Shown here: positions 9,294 to 18,168 of the stretch, piece after piece
How the letters are laid out: the number at the start of each line of letters is the position of its first letter
Position numbering within the stretch: position 1 is the first letter of the stretch
Origin: UBA4951 sp963616935
Lineage (GTDB): Bacteria; Bacillota_I; Bacilli_A; RFN20; CAG-826
Direction of reading: 5' to 3'
NCBI GenBank assembly: GCA_963616935.1
Contig: CAVEMS010000002.1
Span: 203,350-267,349, forward strand
DNA: 64,000 nucleotides
The notes under the pieces: model-generated
Databases searched by the model: none
Told to the model about the DNA's origin: nothing
The model's input: only the letters and a program-made list of their open reading frames with translations
Translations under genes and position numbers: made by a program

Positions 9294-10202
9294 ATGAAAA
9301 AAGAAAACCCCACGAAAAAGGAACCTTGTTTCCATAATCCTTTCAAGAAAAACCTTTGCTCTATATGCGGCGCCAAATACGACGGAACGGCTGATACTTG
9401 CCCGAATTGTCATGCGAAAAGAGATTCCGATGAGCGCTTTTTGAAAAGCTTCGACAAAATATCCAACGTCTCCCCTCTTAGGGAACTTTTCCTTTTCCTA
9501 TTAGGATGGCTCGGCTTTCAAGTGATAGGCATCATCGTGATGTTCGTCGTTGTATCCATAAAGACGGCCTCTTTGTCATCCATGGGCTATGTCGGCGAAG
9601 CCCTTGAGGCGGAGCTTCAAACCTATCTAAACTCAGCCGAGTACCTCGCTTGGTCCAATTACCCATCTTATATAATCCTTTTCGCTGGGTTATTGCTCAT
9701 CCTTTGGAATCAGATACCGAAGCTTTTCCCTTCCTTTAAGAGGCCCGTGAATTATTTGGCCGCAATCGGAGTCGCCGCCGTCTGCATCGGCTTCGATTTC
9801 CTATGGGGTTTCATCTGCGAACAGTTCTTCGAGACCACCACCAATCTCAACCAGTCGGCCATCATCGATATGGTGCTTTATAGCCCAGTTTGCGCGATCC
9901 TTATCACCGGCATCATCGGTCCGTTATGCGAAGAACTCACATATAGGGTCGGCCTATTCGGCTTCGCCAAACGCATCAACCGCGTCTTGGCCTATGTCGT
10001 CGCAAGTCTCTTATTCGGTCTCATCCACATCCAGGATTACGCCAGTCTTAACGAATGGCTTTCCTATCCTGGCTACGCCTTCGCCGGTTTAGGCCTCGCC
10101 TTCGCTTATGAAAAATTCGGGCTTGCCACCTCTTGGACGGCCCATTCGATAAACAACATCGTTAGCGTCGTCATAATTATGGTTGAGGGTAAAACCTCTT
10201 AG
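9294..10202 (+). CDS. Zinc-ribbon CPBP-family membrane protease
   Basis: A 302-aa multi-spanning membrane protein of the CPBP (Abi/Rce1-like) family, putative intramembrane metalloproteases. The first 45 residues form a zinc ribbon (CSICGAKYDGTADTCPNC, two CxxC pairs) that should face the cytoplasm. Hydrophobic segments start near residue 65. The catalytic signature is present: EELTYRVGLFGF (EExxxR), FGLIH and a later Asn/His-containing helix (TAHSINN). The in-frame start further upstream lies inside yigZ. The ATG at 9294 has TACAAT 7 nt before it and no Shine-Dalgarno. The following traX-like gene starts 1 nt after the stop. Substrate unknown. Confidence 0.85.
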   Translation: MKKENPTKKEPCFHNPFKKNLCSICGAKYDGTADTCPNCHAKRDSDERFLKSFDKISNVSPLRELFLFLLGWLGFQVIGIIVMFVVVSIKTASLSSMGYVGEALEAELQTYLNSAEYLAWSNYPSYIILFAGLLLILWNQIPKLFPSFKRPVNYLAAIGVAAVCIGFDFLWGFICEQFFETTTNLNQSAIIDMVLYSPVCAILITGIIGPLCEELTYRVGLFGFAKRINRVLAYVVASLLFGLIHIQDYASLNEWLSYPGYAFAGLGLAFAYEKFGLATSWTAHSINNIVSVVIIMVEGKTS

Positions 10203-10203
10203 A

Positions 10204-11115
10204 ATGAAGAAAGAGAAATTGTTCATAAACCAATTCGCTCTCAAAATCATCGCCCTTTTGACGATGACCACCAGCCACATCGGCTACATGATGATAGGCG
10301 GAGGGTATTTTGCCGTCGATAGCCCCGCTTATACGACCGGCATGATCCTCCAATATATCGGCAGGCTCGCCTTCCCGTTATTCGCCTTTATGTTGGCTGA
10401 GGGGATGAGAAAAACCCATGACCGCCTCAATTACGTGCTGAGGCTAGGAATAATGTGTCTAGCGATAATCGCCGTCCAAACCGCCATGTTCCTAATCGAT
10501 GGGAATATGGCTGGGACGATGGAAGGGAATGCCTTTTTGGATTTGGTCGTCGCCGCTTTATTCATATATCTTCTCGAGCACCCAAGCAAATACCTTAGGC
10601 CTTTGGCCATTCTTCCGCTTGGATACGTCGTCATATGCTATGCCATGGACGTAAGCGAGATCTACGCCTCTAGTAACAACGCCATATCCGTTTGGTCAAG
10701 CGGCTATCCGGCTTTCCTTAGGTGTTCGTATAGCCTCTATGGCTTCCTTATCGCCATCGGTTTCTACTTCGCTTTGCCATTAGCGAAACTAATCCTCAAA
10801 GCGATGACCGGAGGAGACAAGGAGATGTATGAGACAATCGCCACCGAAAGCAAGCTCCAAGGCTTTTCCAACGCGATATCCGCTCTCCTTCTCGTTGTCA
10901 TCAATCTTCTTTTCTGGGCCTTCATAAAATTCGGCCTGCCCGACCCCTACTATATGGAAGCGCAGTCTTATGCCGCTTTAGCGGCGATATTCATCGTCTT
11001 CTATAACGGAAGGCGCGGATACAACGCCAAATGGTGGAAGATATTCACATACCTATATTATCCGGTGCATCTCGTTTTGATTTGGGGAATTTTCGTATTA
11101 TGCTTTATGCATTAA
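10204..11115 (+). CDS. TraX-family membrane protein
   Basis: A 303-aa polytopic membrane protein. The N-terminus matches the TraX/acyltransferase-like family pattern: ALKIIALLTMTTSHIGYM, then YIGRLAFPLFAFMLAEGMRKT and a YVLRL segment. TraX proper acetylates F-pilin; chromosomal Firmicutes members are of unknown function, and an acyl-transfer role is only an inference. The ATG is 1 nt after the stop of the CPBP gene (TAG A ATG), with a weak GAGGG inside that gene, so translation is probably coupled. An in-frame TTG 21 nt upstream is less likely. Thioredoxin follows 11 nt downstream. Confidence 0.8.
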   Translation: MKKEKLFINQFALKIIALLTMTTSHIGYMMIGGGYFAVDSPAYTTGMILQYIGRLAFPLFAFMLAEGMRKTHDRLNYVLRLGIMCLAIIAVQTAMFLIDGNMAGTMEGNAFLDLVVAALFIYLLEHPSKYLRPLAILPLGYVVICYAMDVSEIYASSNNAISVWSSGYPAFLRCSYSLYGFLIAIGFYFALPLAKLILKAMTGGDKEMYETIATESKLQGFSNAISALLLVVINLLFWAFIKFGLPDPYYMEAQSYAALAAIFIVFYNGRRGYNAKWWKIFTYLYYPVHLVLIWGIFVLCFMH

Positions 11116-11126
11116 GGAGATAGCGT

Positions 11127-11432
11127 ATGCTAAAACACATCGATAACGAAAAGGAATTCTTGGAGGCCACGAGCAAAGGGAAGGCCGTTGTTGATTTCTA
11201 TGCCACTTGGTGCGGCCCATGCGGAATGCTCGCCCCGATACTCGAGAAAATAGCCTCCGAGCACGGGGAGATCGACATCATCAAAGTCGACGTCGATAAA
11301 GCCCCGGAAATCGCCTCGAAATTCGGAATCCGAAGCATCCCCACCCTCATTCTCTTCGAAGATGGGAAAGCCGTCGACATGAGAGTCGGATACCTGCCCG
11401 AAGAAAGCGTGCTCCGCTTCGCGAAAATATAA
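11127..11432 (+). CDS. trxA: Thioredoxin
   Basis: A 101-aa cytoplasmic thiol-disulfide oxidoreductase with the classical active site FYATWCGPCGML (residues 29-40) and the cis-Pro loop IRSIPTLILF. The length and motifs are those of a housekeeping TrxA. A good ribosome binding site (AAGGAGA) lies 7 nt before the ATG. It is the last gene of the CPBP-traX-trxA run; no clear terminator separates it from the tRNA genes that follow. Confidence 0.95.
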   Translation: MLKHIDNEKEFLEATSKGKAVVDFYATWCGPCGMLAPILEKIASEHGEIDIIKVDVDKAPEIASKFGIRSIPTLILFEDGKAVDMRVGYLPEESVLRFAKI

Positions 11433-11477
11433 CCATTTCACGTTTTTTCGTTTTTTCTTCCACACGAGTGGCAGTTG

Positions 11478-11486
11478 TGATATATT
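11478..11486 (+). promoter_or_regulatory. Extended -10 promoter for the tRNA-Asp/Gly pair
   Basis: TGATATATT is an extended -10 (TGN plus TATATT). It ends 13 nt before tRNA-Asp. No convincing -35 is visible. Confidence 0.5.
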
Positions 11487-11499
11487 CTTTCACGCACCC

Positions 11500-11576
11500 G
11501 GACCATTGGTGTAGCGGTCTAACATGCCTCCCTGTCACGGAGGAGATCACGAGTTCGAATCTCGTATGGTCCGCCA
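11500..11576 (+). tRNA. tRNA-Asp (GTC)
   Basis: Seven-bp acceptor stem GGACCAT/ATGGTCC, anticodon stem CCTCC/GGAGG with loop CTGTCAC (anticodon GTC, 11534-11536), T-loop TTCGAAT and an encoded CCA. Confidence 0.97.
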
Positions 11577-11578
11577 GC

Positions 11579-11652
11579 GCAGGTGTAGTTCAATGGTAGA
11601 ACTTCAGCCTTCCAAGCTGAATACGCGGGTTCGATTCCCGTCACCTGCTCCA
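11579..11652 (+). tRNA. tRNA-Gly (TCC)
   Basis: Acceptor stem GCAGGTG/CACCTGC, anticodon loop CTTCCAA (anticodon TCC, 11611-11613), T-arm GCGGGTTCGATTCCCGT and an encoded CCA. It lies 2 nt after tRNA-Asp, so both come from one transcript. Confidence 0.97.
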
Positions 11653-11666
11653 ATCAAGCCACGTGT

Positions 11667-11695
11667 AGCCCGATACTCGTTATCGGGCTTTTTTA
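11667..11695 (+). terminator. Intrinsic terminator after the tRNA pair
   Basis: Stem AGCCCGATA / TATCGGGCT with loop CTCGT is followed by TTTTTT. Confidence 0.9.
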
Positions 11696-11785
11696 TTTCC
11701 CTATTTCATCAAAGGCTAATGAAATCCTTCTTCAAATAGCATCGCACGTCGAATAAGTAGTAGGATAAACGAAAGAGGAATGGAC

Positions 11786-13210
11786 ATGGAAAAGAAAAAA
11801 CTCGGCGGACGTTTCTGGGCGAGTATCGCCTTAGTCGGCTTCATCGGTCAACTCGCCTGGGCGATTGAGAATAACTACATAAATCTCTGGGTGTTCTCGC
11901 AAACCGGAAATAGCGACGCCATCACCTATATGACAATACTAAGCGCTTTGATGGCTACGATAACGACCTTCTTCATGGGCGCTCTAAGCGACAAGATAGG
12001 AAAAAGGAAGCTATTCATATCCTGGGGTTTCATCATCTGGGGCATCACCGTTTTCTCTTTCGGACTCATTAGCAAAGACAACATGGAAGCCGTCTATGGA
12101 GTGGAGAACGCCATAATGATGGTCGGCATATGGATGGTCGTGATCGATTGCTTGATGACCTTCTTTGGAAGCACCGCAAGCGACGCCTGCTTTAATGCCA
12201 TGGTCACCGATACGACGGATGGCTCAAACCGTGGCAAGGTCGAGAGTTTTCTTTCCATCCTTCCATTATTCGCAAACGTCGTGATGATGGCGATTGGAAT
12301 GCCTTTGCATATAGGCGCGACGCCTGACGAATATCTGACTGAGCAGATTGCTAATGGCGTCTATAAGAATGGCGCAAGCGCCTTATCCGGCGGCTGGTTC
12401 ATATATTTCATAATCTGCGGCGCTTTGGTGACGCTTAGCGGCATCGCCTCCCTCTTCCTCATCCCGAAAGACAAGTGCGTCCCTAACCGCGATGGGGCTT
12501 ATCTAAAGAATCTCGTGCACGGCTTTAAGATAAGCGTCATCAAGGAAAACGCCCTTCTATATATCGCTCTCCTCGTCTTCTTTTGCTTCAATAGCGCAGT
12601 CAATTCCTTCATGCCCTACTACATGGTCTATATGCAGCTATCAACGTCTTTTGGCGGAGCGGGCCTCATCGGCATGGATTTCTATCTCGCAATCGGCGTG
12701 ATCTTCGTTCTTAGCAGCATCATCGCCATCCTTAACGGTATCTTCTTGCTCGACCGTTTCGACCGCATCAAGCAACTATACGTCTCCTTCGTTTTCTCGG
12801 TGATCGGGCTTCTTGGGCTCGCTTTCTTAAAAGAGATGGCGTGGATCATCGTCTTTGGGACCTTCTTGATCACCGGTTACCTCATAACGACATCGATCCT
12901 TGGCGCCATAGTGCGCGACTTGACTCCCAAAAAGGAAGTCGGGCTCTTCCAAGGCATCCGCATGGTCTTCTGCGTTCTTTTGCCGATGGTCACGGGGCCT
13001 CTTATATCGAGCGCTTTCTTCAAGAAGACGGAATATCACGACGACGCAAATTTCGCCTTAAACGGCAAAACGCCATCGAGTGTCATGTTCCTTGTGGCGC
13101 TCGCTTTCATAGTTTTGTCGATTTTCCCGACGATTTGGCTCGATAAAGCAAGCAAGAAAGCAGCCATAAATGCTACAATAGCCCCCGGAACGGGAGAAAA
13201 AGATGATTAA
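11786..13210 (+). CDS. MFS transporter, sugar/GPH-like
   Basis: A 474-aa major facilitator with about 12 hydrophobic segments and a cytoplasmic loop 2-3 motif A (GALSDKIGKRK). The segment around residues 125-165 (DACFNAMVTD, then NRGKVES) resembles glycoside-pentoside-hexuronide symporters, so a sugar substrate is plausible but not proven. Two ATGs are 6 nt apart; GAGGA is ideally spaced (7 nt) only for the second, at 11786, which I chose. The gene end overlaps the rdgB start by 8 nt. Confidence 0.82.
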   Translation: MEKKKLGGRFWASIALVGFIGQLAWAIENNYINLWVFSQTGNSDAITYMTILSALMATITTFFMGALSDKIGKRKLFISWGFIIWGITVFSFGLISKDNMEAVYGVENAIMMVGIWMVVIDCLMTFFGSTASDACFNAMVTDTTDGSNRGKVESFLSILPLFANVVMMAIGMPLHIGATPDEYLTEQIANGVYKNGASALSGGWFIYFIICGALVTLSGIASLFLIPKDKCVPNRDGAYLKNLVHGFKISVIKENALLYIALLVFFCFNSAVNSFMPYYMVYMQLSTSFGGAGLIGMDFYLAIGVIFVLSSIIAILNGIFLLDRFDRIKQLYVSFVFSVIGLLGLAFLKEMAWIIVFGTFLITGYLITTSILGAIVRDLTPKKEVGLFQGIRMVFCVLLPMVTGPLISSAFFKKTEYHDDANFALNGKTPSSVMFLVALAFIVLSIFPTIWLDKASKKAAINATIAPGTGEKDD

Positions 13211-13796
13211 AGACATAGTCCTTGCCACTCATAACCAGCATAAACTCAAGGAATTTAGCGATTATTTGTCGCCATTAGGGATCAAAGTCCATAGCGAGCG
13301 CGAATTCGTCACGGATCTAGAGATAAACGAAGACGGGAAGACATATCACGAAAACGCCTTCATCAAGGCGAACGCCGTTAAGCCCTTCTCCCCCTATCCC
13401 GTTTTGGCGGATGATTCCGGGATTGAGATAAAGGCTTTGGGCCAAAACTTCCCAGGCATCAAAAGCGCGCGTTTCCTCGAAAGCCTCGATCCCAATCCCC
13501 TTGAGGCGGATAAAAAAGTCCTTTCCCTTATGCGTGGGGCCGGGGATAGAAGCGCCACTTTTTATTGCGTGCTAGCCCTCATCGTCGACAAAAGAACCTA
13601 CTATTTCGAGGGCGAGTGCCCTGGGAGTATCCTCGTCAAGGTGACGGGAGAGAAAGGCTTCGGCTACGATCCGATATTCCGTTCGCTAGAAGGGAACGTC
13701 AATTTCGGAGAATGCGATGAGGAGACGAAAAGCAAATACTCGCACCGTGGCAAAGCCATCGCCAAACTGCTCAAATTCCTTAAGAGCAACCTCTAA
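13203..13796 (+). CDS. rdgB: XTP/dITP (non-canonical purine NTP) pyrophosphatase
   Basis: HAM1/RdgB-family enzyme hydrolysing ITP, dITP and XTP to monophosphates to keep deaminated purines out of nucleic acids. The 197-aa protein begins IVLATHNQHKLKEF. It has the catalytic LADDSGIEI, a FPGIKSARF motif, GEKGFGYDPIF and SHRGKAIAK, all diagnostic. A GGGAG ribosome site lies about 7 nt upstream, inside the end of the MFS gene. The TAA stop shares CTAA (13793-13796) with the stop of the convergent membrane gene. Confidence 0.95.
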   Translation: MIKDIVLATHNQHKLKEFSDYLSPLGIKVHSEREFVTDLEINEDGKTYHENAFIKANAVKPFSPYPVLADDSGIEIKALGQNFPGIKSARFLESLDPNPLEADKKVLSLMRGAGDRSATFYCVLALIVDKRTYYFEGECPGSILVKVTGEKGFGYDPIFRSLEGNVNFGECDEETKSKYSHRGKAIAKLLKFLKSNL

Positions 13797-14584
13797 TCCC
13801 TCTTTTTCTCTTTTCTTAATTTCGCCTTGTTTTTCTTTTCCTCGATTCGCAAGGCGTTTTTATTTTTTAGGGCCAATATATACTCATTCATTAGCGCGCT
13901 CCACTCTTCCCGCTTCGTTTTGAAGGCGAAAATCCAATGGTGCTTTCCCTCCATCTTCTTATAGTGATCTTGGAAGGAGACTTTGATATTTTCCCAATAG
14001 ACGATGAGTTTTGAGTCTTTGACCGCCGTCCTGATTCGCGTCAACAATCCTATCGACCAGCCGAAATCGACAAAGAGAACGCCGTATAGCAAGCCGACGA
14101 CAAAACCGAAGATCAATGCGTTTTCACTTGCGAAATCGTAAATCGCGACGAAGAAGGGATTGGCCAAAAAGACGTAAACGGCGCCGATAAGGAGCCAAAA
14201 GAAACTAAACAATGGGCAGATTATGCCTTGGATGTTCCCTGGCCTATCCGAATAATCCCATAAAGCGGTCTTTAGCCCCTTAATGAAGATAAGACCGGCG
14301 ATATATTCGATTAAGGTCATGGCCACCCCGGCCACCAAGACGATGAGCAGCTCGATTTGCCACCTCTCCCATCCAAGCGTATAAAAGGGGATGAAATTTG
14401 CGAAAACGTAGAAACCGGTAAGGCCAAATCCATATAGCGGAAGCATAGGACCCGTCAAAAAGCCGGGGTTCACCCATCTTTTCTGCGTGAATATCCTCCG
14501 AAAGAAGAGTTCGATGACCCAACCCGAAAGACCGCCAAGGAAGAAGAGAACGCTTAATGCGACGAAACCGATGAAAACTTCCAT
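13793..14584 (-). CDS. CmpB-like (PF06541) integral membrane protein
   Basis: A 263-aa membrane protein resembling the family called putative ABC-transporter type IV (ABC_trans_CmpB). The N-terminal pattern GWVIELFFRR, NPGFLTGPMLPLYGFG is characteristic, followed by about five more hydrophobic stretches and a Lys-rich cytoplasmic tail. Function is unknown, and no ATPase lies next to it. The ATG at 14584 has AGAGG 6 nt upstream and a CATAAT -10 candidate before that. The in-frame TTG at 14599 is less likely. Its stop overlaps that of rdgB. Confidence 0.7.
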   Translation of the reverse strand: MEVFIGFVALSVLFFLGGLSGWVIELFFRRIFTQKRWVNPGFLTGPMLPLYGFGLTGFYVFANFIPFYTLGWERWQIELLIVLVAGVAMTLIEYIAGLIFIKGLKTALWDYSDRPGNIQGIICPLFSFFWLLIGAVYVFLANPFFVAIYDFASENALIFGFVVGLLYGVLFVDFGWSIGLLTRIRTAVKDSKLIVYWENIKVSFQDHYKKMEGKHHWIFAFKTKREEWSALMNEYILALKNKNALRIEEKKNKAKLRKEKKRD

Positions 14585-14732
14585 TTTTTCCTCTATCAAT
14601 GCGAATTATGCCCCATAATCGACGAAAGAGGAAGAAAAAGCAAACTATAGAGTTTGCAAAAGGTAGCGTTAAGGTTAAAATAGCGTCGTTAATTTCCTTT
14701 CGACAGGGATATTTTTGAAAAGAGAGACATTT

Positions 14733-15215
14733 ATGAAGAAAACACGTTCATTGCCGCGCATCCTAAACGCACTGGTGGCGATTGCCGCTTTAGTGGCGTT
14801 CTTCTGCAACTTCGCCCCGACCTTCAGCACCGATTACCATGGCAGCGTCCACGGAAATCTCTTCAACTCGATTTATGGCTATGGAATCTGCGAAGGATAT
14901 AACATCGTCGTGCCGTTAGTCATCGCGATGGCGACCCTCTCGTTACTTGTGATCGCCTCGATCGTCGGCTTCGTTCTCGGCGACAAGCACCACAAGCTCA
15001 TCGCTTTGATCGAAATCGTTCTTGGCATCGCGACCGGCGTCTTATATCTACTCACCTGGAACTTCTTCGCGTCCGCCAATAACGTCGACCTTGCTAGCAC
15101 TGGCGAAACCGGCTTAGGCGCTGGCCCGATCTGCGTTTCCGTCTTCGCTTTCGTATCTGCCTTCCTTGCCTTCCTAATCATCGCGATGGGCAAGAAAAAA
15201 GTCGTCGTCGACTAA
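14733..15215 (+). CDS. Small four-TM membrane protein, unknown
   Basis: A 160-aa protein beginning MKKTRSLPRILNALVA, with four predicted hydrophobic helices (near residues 10-30, 60-80, 88-108 and 125-150). No family was recognised. The start is the ATG preceded by AGAGAG; an in-frame TTG is 18 nt upstream. It stands alone between a divergent membrane gene and an intrinsic terminator. A similar-looking four-TM gene occurs at 43250-43834, but I cannot show homology. Confidence 0.65.
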   Translation: MKKTRSLPRILNALVAIAALVAFFCNFAPTFSTDYHGSVHGNLFNSIYGYGICEGYNIVVPLVIAMATLSLLVIASIVGFVLGDKHHKLIALIEIVLGIATGVLYLLTWNFFASANNVDLASTGETGLGAGPICVSVFAFVSAFLAFLIIAMGKKKVVVD

Positions 15216-15231
15216 TCGAATACGATATCTC

Positions 15232-15258
15232 GACGCCTGGAAACGGGCGTCTTTTTTA
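15232..15258 (+). terminator. Intrinsic terminator with GAAA tetraloop
   Basis: Stem GACGCCTG / CGGGCGTC (one T-G pair) closed by GAAA and followed by TTTTTT. It ends the small membrane gene. Confidence 0.9.
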
Positions 15259-15269
15259 TTATCTTGGCA

Positions 15270-15692
15270 CTACTTCTTATAGCCGCGTTCAATAAGGATA
15301 TCCATAACCTTCTTCGCGCATCCCTTTGGATCCTTTTCGATTTCCTTGCCCCAGAAGCGGATGACGGCATAGCCTTCTTTCGCTAGATGTTCATTCACCT
15401 CTTTATCGCGGGCGATGTTCCTTCTTATCTTCGGTATCCAATAATCGCGGTTGCTTTTTATCTTCGCCTCATTCTCCTCGAAGCGATAACCGTGCCAAAA
15501 CTCGGAATCGCAGAAAACGGCGATTCTGTATTTCTTGCTCGAGATGTCCGGATGTCCGAACACCTTATTGCTATTCGCCCGATATCTAAATCCAAGCGCG
15601 TATAGCTCTTTCCTTAACGATAGCTCGATGCCAGTGTCTTTGCCTTTGATCCTAGACATCGTATAGGAAACCGTGGCTTCATCGCGTTTCAT
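15270..15692 (-). CDS. Vsr-like (very short patch repair) endonuclease
   Basis: A 140-aa PD-(D/E)XK-type nuclease of the Vsr family, which in E. coli nicks T:G mismatches made by 5-methylcytosine deamination. The pattern is conserved: YTMSRIKGKDTGIELSLRKEL, GFRYRANSNKVFGHPDI (catalytic Asp), IAVFCDSEFWHGY (the FWHG block) and an ARDKEVNEHLAKEGYAVIRFW tail. The usual GCFWH cysteine is replaced by Glu (SEFWH), so the zinc site may differ. No cytosine methyltransferase is visible in this window. It is the last gene of a five-gene operon and its ATG overlaps the upstream stop (ATGA), an unexpected setting for a repair enzyme. Confidence 0.82.
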   Translation of the reverse strand: MKRDEATVSYTMSRIKGKDTGIELSLRKELYALGFRYRANSNKVFGHPDISSKKYRIAVFCDSEFWHGYRFEENEAKIKSNRDYWIPKIRRNIARDKEVNEHLAKEGYAVIRFWGKEIEKDPKGCAKKVMDILIERGYKK

Positions 15693-16441
15693 TTCATCTC
15701 AAAGTCCAAAGTGAAGGAGCCTTCGACGGAGATAGACTCATTCTCGCTATAAGAGTATTTCACCGCCACTTCGCTAAGAACGCCACTTTCTATTGCGATG
15801 TCGAAAGAAGTGCATTTCATATCATCATTCACTTCGAAAAATAGGAAATCGGGCAATTTTATGTCCTTGCCTTCAAAATATAAGCTAAGTTGATTCGAGG
15901 CACTCGAAAGAGCGGTATAAAGGGTGAGATCGTTCGTCTTCGTCTCTTCCCCTATCTCGCTCATCAACGTAGACGCCGTATCCAAGAACGACATGGCCAA
16001 TGATGGGTAATAATTGGATGAGAAATCGAAAAAAGGCTGCAAATCCTTGTCCTTTTCCTCGTCATATTGACGTTTTTCGTCTGTATAGACGTCATTTACT
16101 TCTATTGACGTATCGTTTTTCGTCACCGTGACAAACGTCGCTTTCTCGGATGTTTCTTCGTCGAAATAGTCGAAGGAGAAAGACGAATCGCCAAGGAGAT
16201 GATAACGGATGAAGAAGGTCTCTTCGTTTTTTCCCTTCTCTTCCTCTCTCTCCTTTCTCATCTCTTTTTTCTTTAAGCCAACACCAAAGGTTTTGGCTTT
16301 CTCCTTCTTTGATTCAAAAGAAGAAATCGCGGAAGAGAGAATGGATTTTGCCTCGCTAAAGGTGATGGCCTTCGGGTAGACGAAAGAACAAGCGCTTAGC
16401 GGCAAAGAGAGAGCGAAAAGAGGAATCAGACGTCTCCTCAT
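15689..16441 (-). CDS. Putative lipoprotein, unknown function
   Basis: A 250-aa protein with a signal peptide (MRRRLIPLFALSLPLSAC) ending in lipobox LSAC, so it should be a membrane-anchored surface lipoprotein. A highly charged Lys/Glu stretch (residues 45-80) follows; the rest is soluble and Ser/Asp/Glu-rich. No family recognised. It overlaps the ABC transporter gene upstream and the Vsr-like gene downstream by 4 nt each (ATGA), so it is part of the exporter operon and may be an accessory of that transporter. Confidence 0.72.
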   Translation of the reverse strand: MRRRLIPLFALSLPLSACSFVYPKAITFSEAKSILSSAISSFESKKEKAKTFGVGLKKKEMRKEREEEKGKNEETFFIRYHLLGDSSFSFDYFDEETSEKATFVTVTKNDTSIEVNDVYTDEKRQYDEEKDKDLQPFFDFSSNYYPSLAMSFLDTASTLMSEIGEETKTNDLTLYTALSSASNQLSLYFEGKDIKLPDFLFFEVNDDMKCTSFDIAIESGVLSEVAVKYSYSENESISVEGSFTLDFEMK

Positions 16442-18168
16442 AGGAACTGCGCTCCATAAAGCTTGCTATAGAAGCCGCCCTTGGAAAGAAGGTCGGCGTG
16501 GGAACCGCTTTCGATGATCTCGCCGTCTTTCATCACAAGGATGACATCGCTTGAAACGATGGTGCTTAGACGATGGGCGACGACAAGCGAAGTCCTGCCT
16601 TTCATTAGTTCTTTGAAGGATTCGTTAAGCAATCGCTCCGTCCTAAGGTCGATATTCGAAGTGGCTTCGTCCAAAATCACGATCTCAGGCGAAAGGAGCA
16701 TAACGCGGGCGACGCAGATAAGCTGCTTTTCCCCAATCGATAGGCCCGAGCTATCGGAAATCATGGTGTCATATCCTTGCGGCAAGCGTTCGATAAGCCT
16801 ATCGCACTGCGCTTTATGGGCAGCAATCTTGACTTCCTCTAACGTCGCGCCTTCTTTCGCATAGGCGATGTTCTCATAGACCGTGCCTTTAAAGATCCAA
16901 GTATCTTGGAGGACCATGCCGATATGTTTCCTCAAGCCGTCTTTCTTGATATCAAGGAAAGAATTGTCGCCGGCTTTGAAAGTGCCTTTTTGCGGATCGT
17001 AGAAGCGGAGCAACAGGTTTATTAGAGTGCTTTTGCCGCACCCCGTCGGGCCGACTAACGCGATGCGGTCGCCATCCTTGAATTCGAAAGTGAAGTCCTT
17101 GATGACGTCTTTCTTCATATCGTAAGAGAAAGTGACGTTCTCAGCCGATAGATCGCTTAAGGAGCCCATGACGTCAAGGGTTCCATCATCGACGTCTTTC
17201 GCTTCGTGAAGCGCTTCGTCAACACGGTCTAAAGAAGAGAAAGCGTAGTCGATTTCGCTGATGACGTCGGATATTTCGTTGAATGGCTGCATATAATTCG
17301 ACGCATAGGTCAAGAAAGCGCTGAGATCGCCGACTAAGAAGACGATTCCTAGATGCGACCCGAAGTCCTTGATGATGAAGAGGGCGCCTAAAAGAATGAG
17401 CGACGAATTGATTAGAGCATTCACAAGCCTTGTCGAAGGGTTAATCAAAGAGGCGCCGAGATTGGCTTTGAAAGTGTCTTCTCTAAGTCCTTTGTTTAGC
17501 TTTTCGAACTCATCCGATCTTCTTTTCGTTAGGCCAAGGGAAGTTATCGCCTCACTGTTGGTTAGTTCTTCAAGCGAGAAGGCGTTAAGTTCGGCCGTCG
17601 CTTTCGCCTGCGATTTGAAATACTTGCTATTGAAACGCGATATGAAGCGGGATATGAGCATCGAAAGAGGCGTCAAAACGACGACCAATATGGCGAGGAT
17701 GTAGTTGATCGTAGCCATGAAGACGAGAGTTATGGCAATCGCGATAACGCCGTCATAGAAAGCAGCGAAGCCACTCACCAAGCCGTTTTGGATCTTCTCG
17801 ATGTCGCTAGTCAAGGTCAAGAGGCGATCGCCTTTCGCGCTTCTATCGATCGAAGCGATCGACACATCATTATAGGAATGGAACACCTCTTTCCTAAGGC
17901 GATATATGAGGTCGGCTCCGATTAAGGAAGTCGAGAAATCGAATAGGTATCGGAAAAAGGCTCCGACAACCAAGAAAACGGTCATCAATAGCACGTATAG
18001 ATGCATATTCGAATAATCGGATGAGGCGATGAAGTTAACGACTTTGCCAGCCAAAAACGGAATGGCGAGCTTAGAGCCTGTCGAAAGGAGAGCGAACAAC
18101 AAAGAAAGGACGATTTTCGGATATGAGCCCTTAAGATAAGGGATTATCTTCTTCAAACGCTTAATCAT
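16438..18168 (-). CDS. ABC exporter half-transporter, catalytic subunit
   Basis: A 576-aa TMD-NBD half transporter with six hydrophobic helices in residues 1-310 and an ATPase domain with Walker A GPTGCGKST, Q-loop VLQDTW, Walker B IVILDEAT and switch VVAHRLST. The signature is LSIGEKQL instead of LSGGQ. In heterodimeric exporters a degenerate ATP site pairs an altered signature in one subunit with an altered Walker B in the other; the neighbour (18165-19898) has exactly that change (LDD). I infer the two form a BmrCD/TM287-288-type heterodimer. The substrate is unknown (drug, lipid or peptide). It is ATGA-coupled on both sides. Confidence 0.92.
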   Translation of the reverse strand: MIKRLKKIIPYLKGSYPKIVLSLLFALLSTGSKLAIPFLAGKVVNFIASSDYSNMHLYVLLMTVFLVVGAFFRYLFDFSTSLIGADLIYRLRKEVFHSYNDVSIASIDRSAKGDRLLTLTSDIEKIQNGLVSGFAAFYDGVIAIAITLVFMATINYILAILVVVLTPLSMLISRFISRFNSKYFKSQAKATAELNAFSLEELTNSEAITSLGLTKRRSDEFEKLNKGLREDTFKANLGASLINPSTRLVNALINSSLILLGALFIIKDFGSHLGIVFLVGDLSAFLTYASNYMQPFNEISDVISEIDYAFSSLDRVDEALHEAKDVDDGTLDVMGSLSDLSAENVTFSYDMKKDVIKDFTFEFKDGDRIALVGPTGCGKSTLINLLLRFYDPQKGTFKAGDNSFLDIKKDGLRKHIGMVLQDTWIFKGTVYENIAYAKEGATLEEVKIAAHKAQCDRLIERLPQGYDTMISDSSGLSIGEKQLICVARVMLLSPEIVILDEATSNIDLRTERLLNESFKELMKGRTSLVVAHRLSTIVSSDVILVMKDGEIIESGSHADLLSKGGFYSKLYGAQFL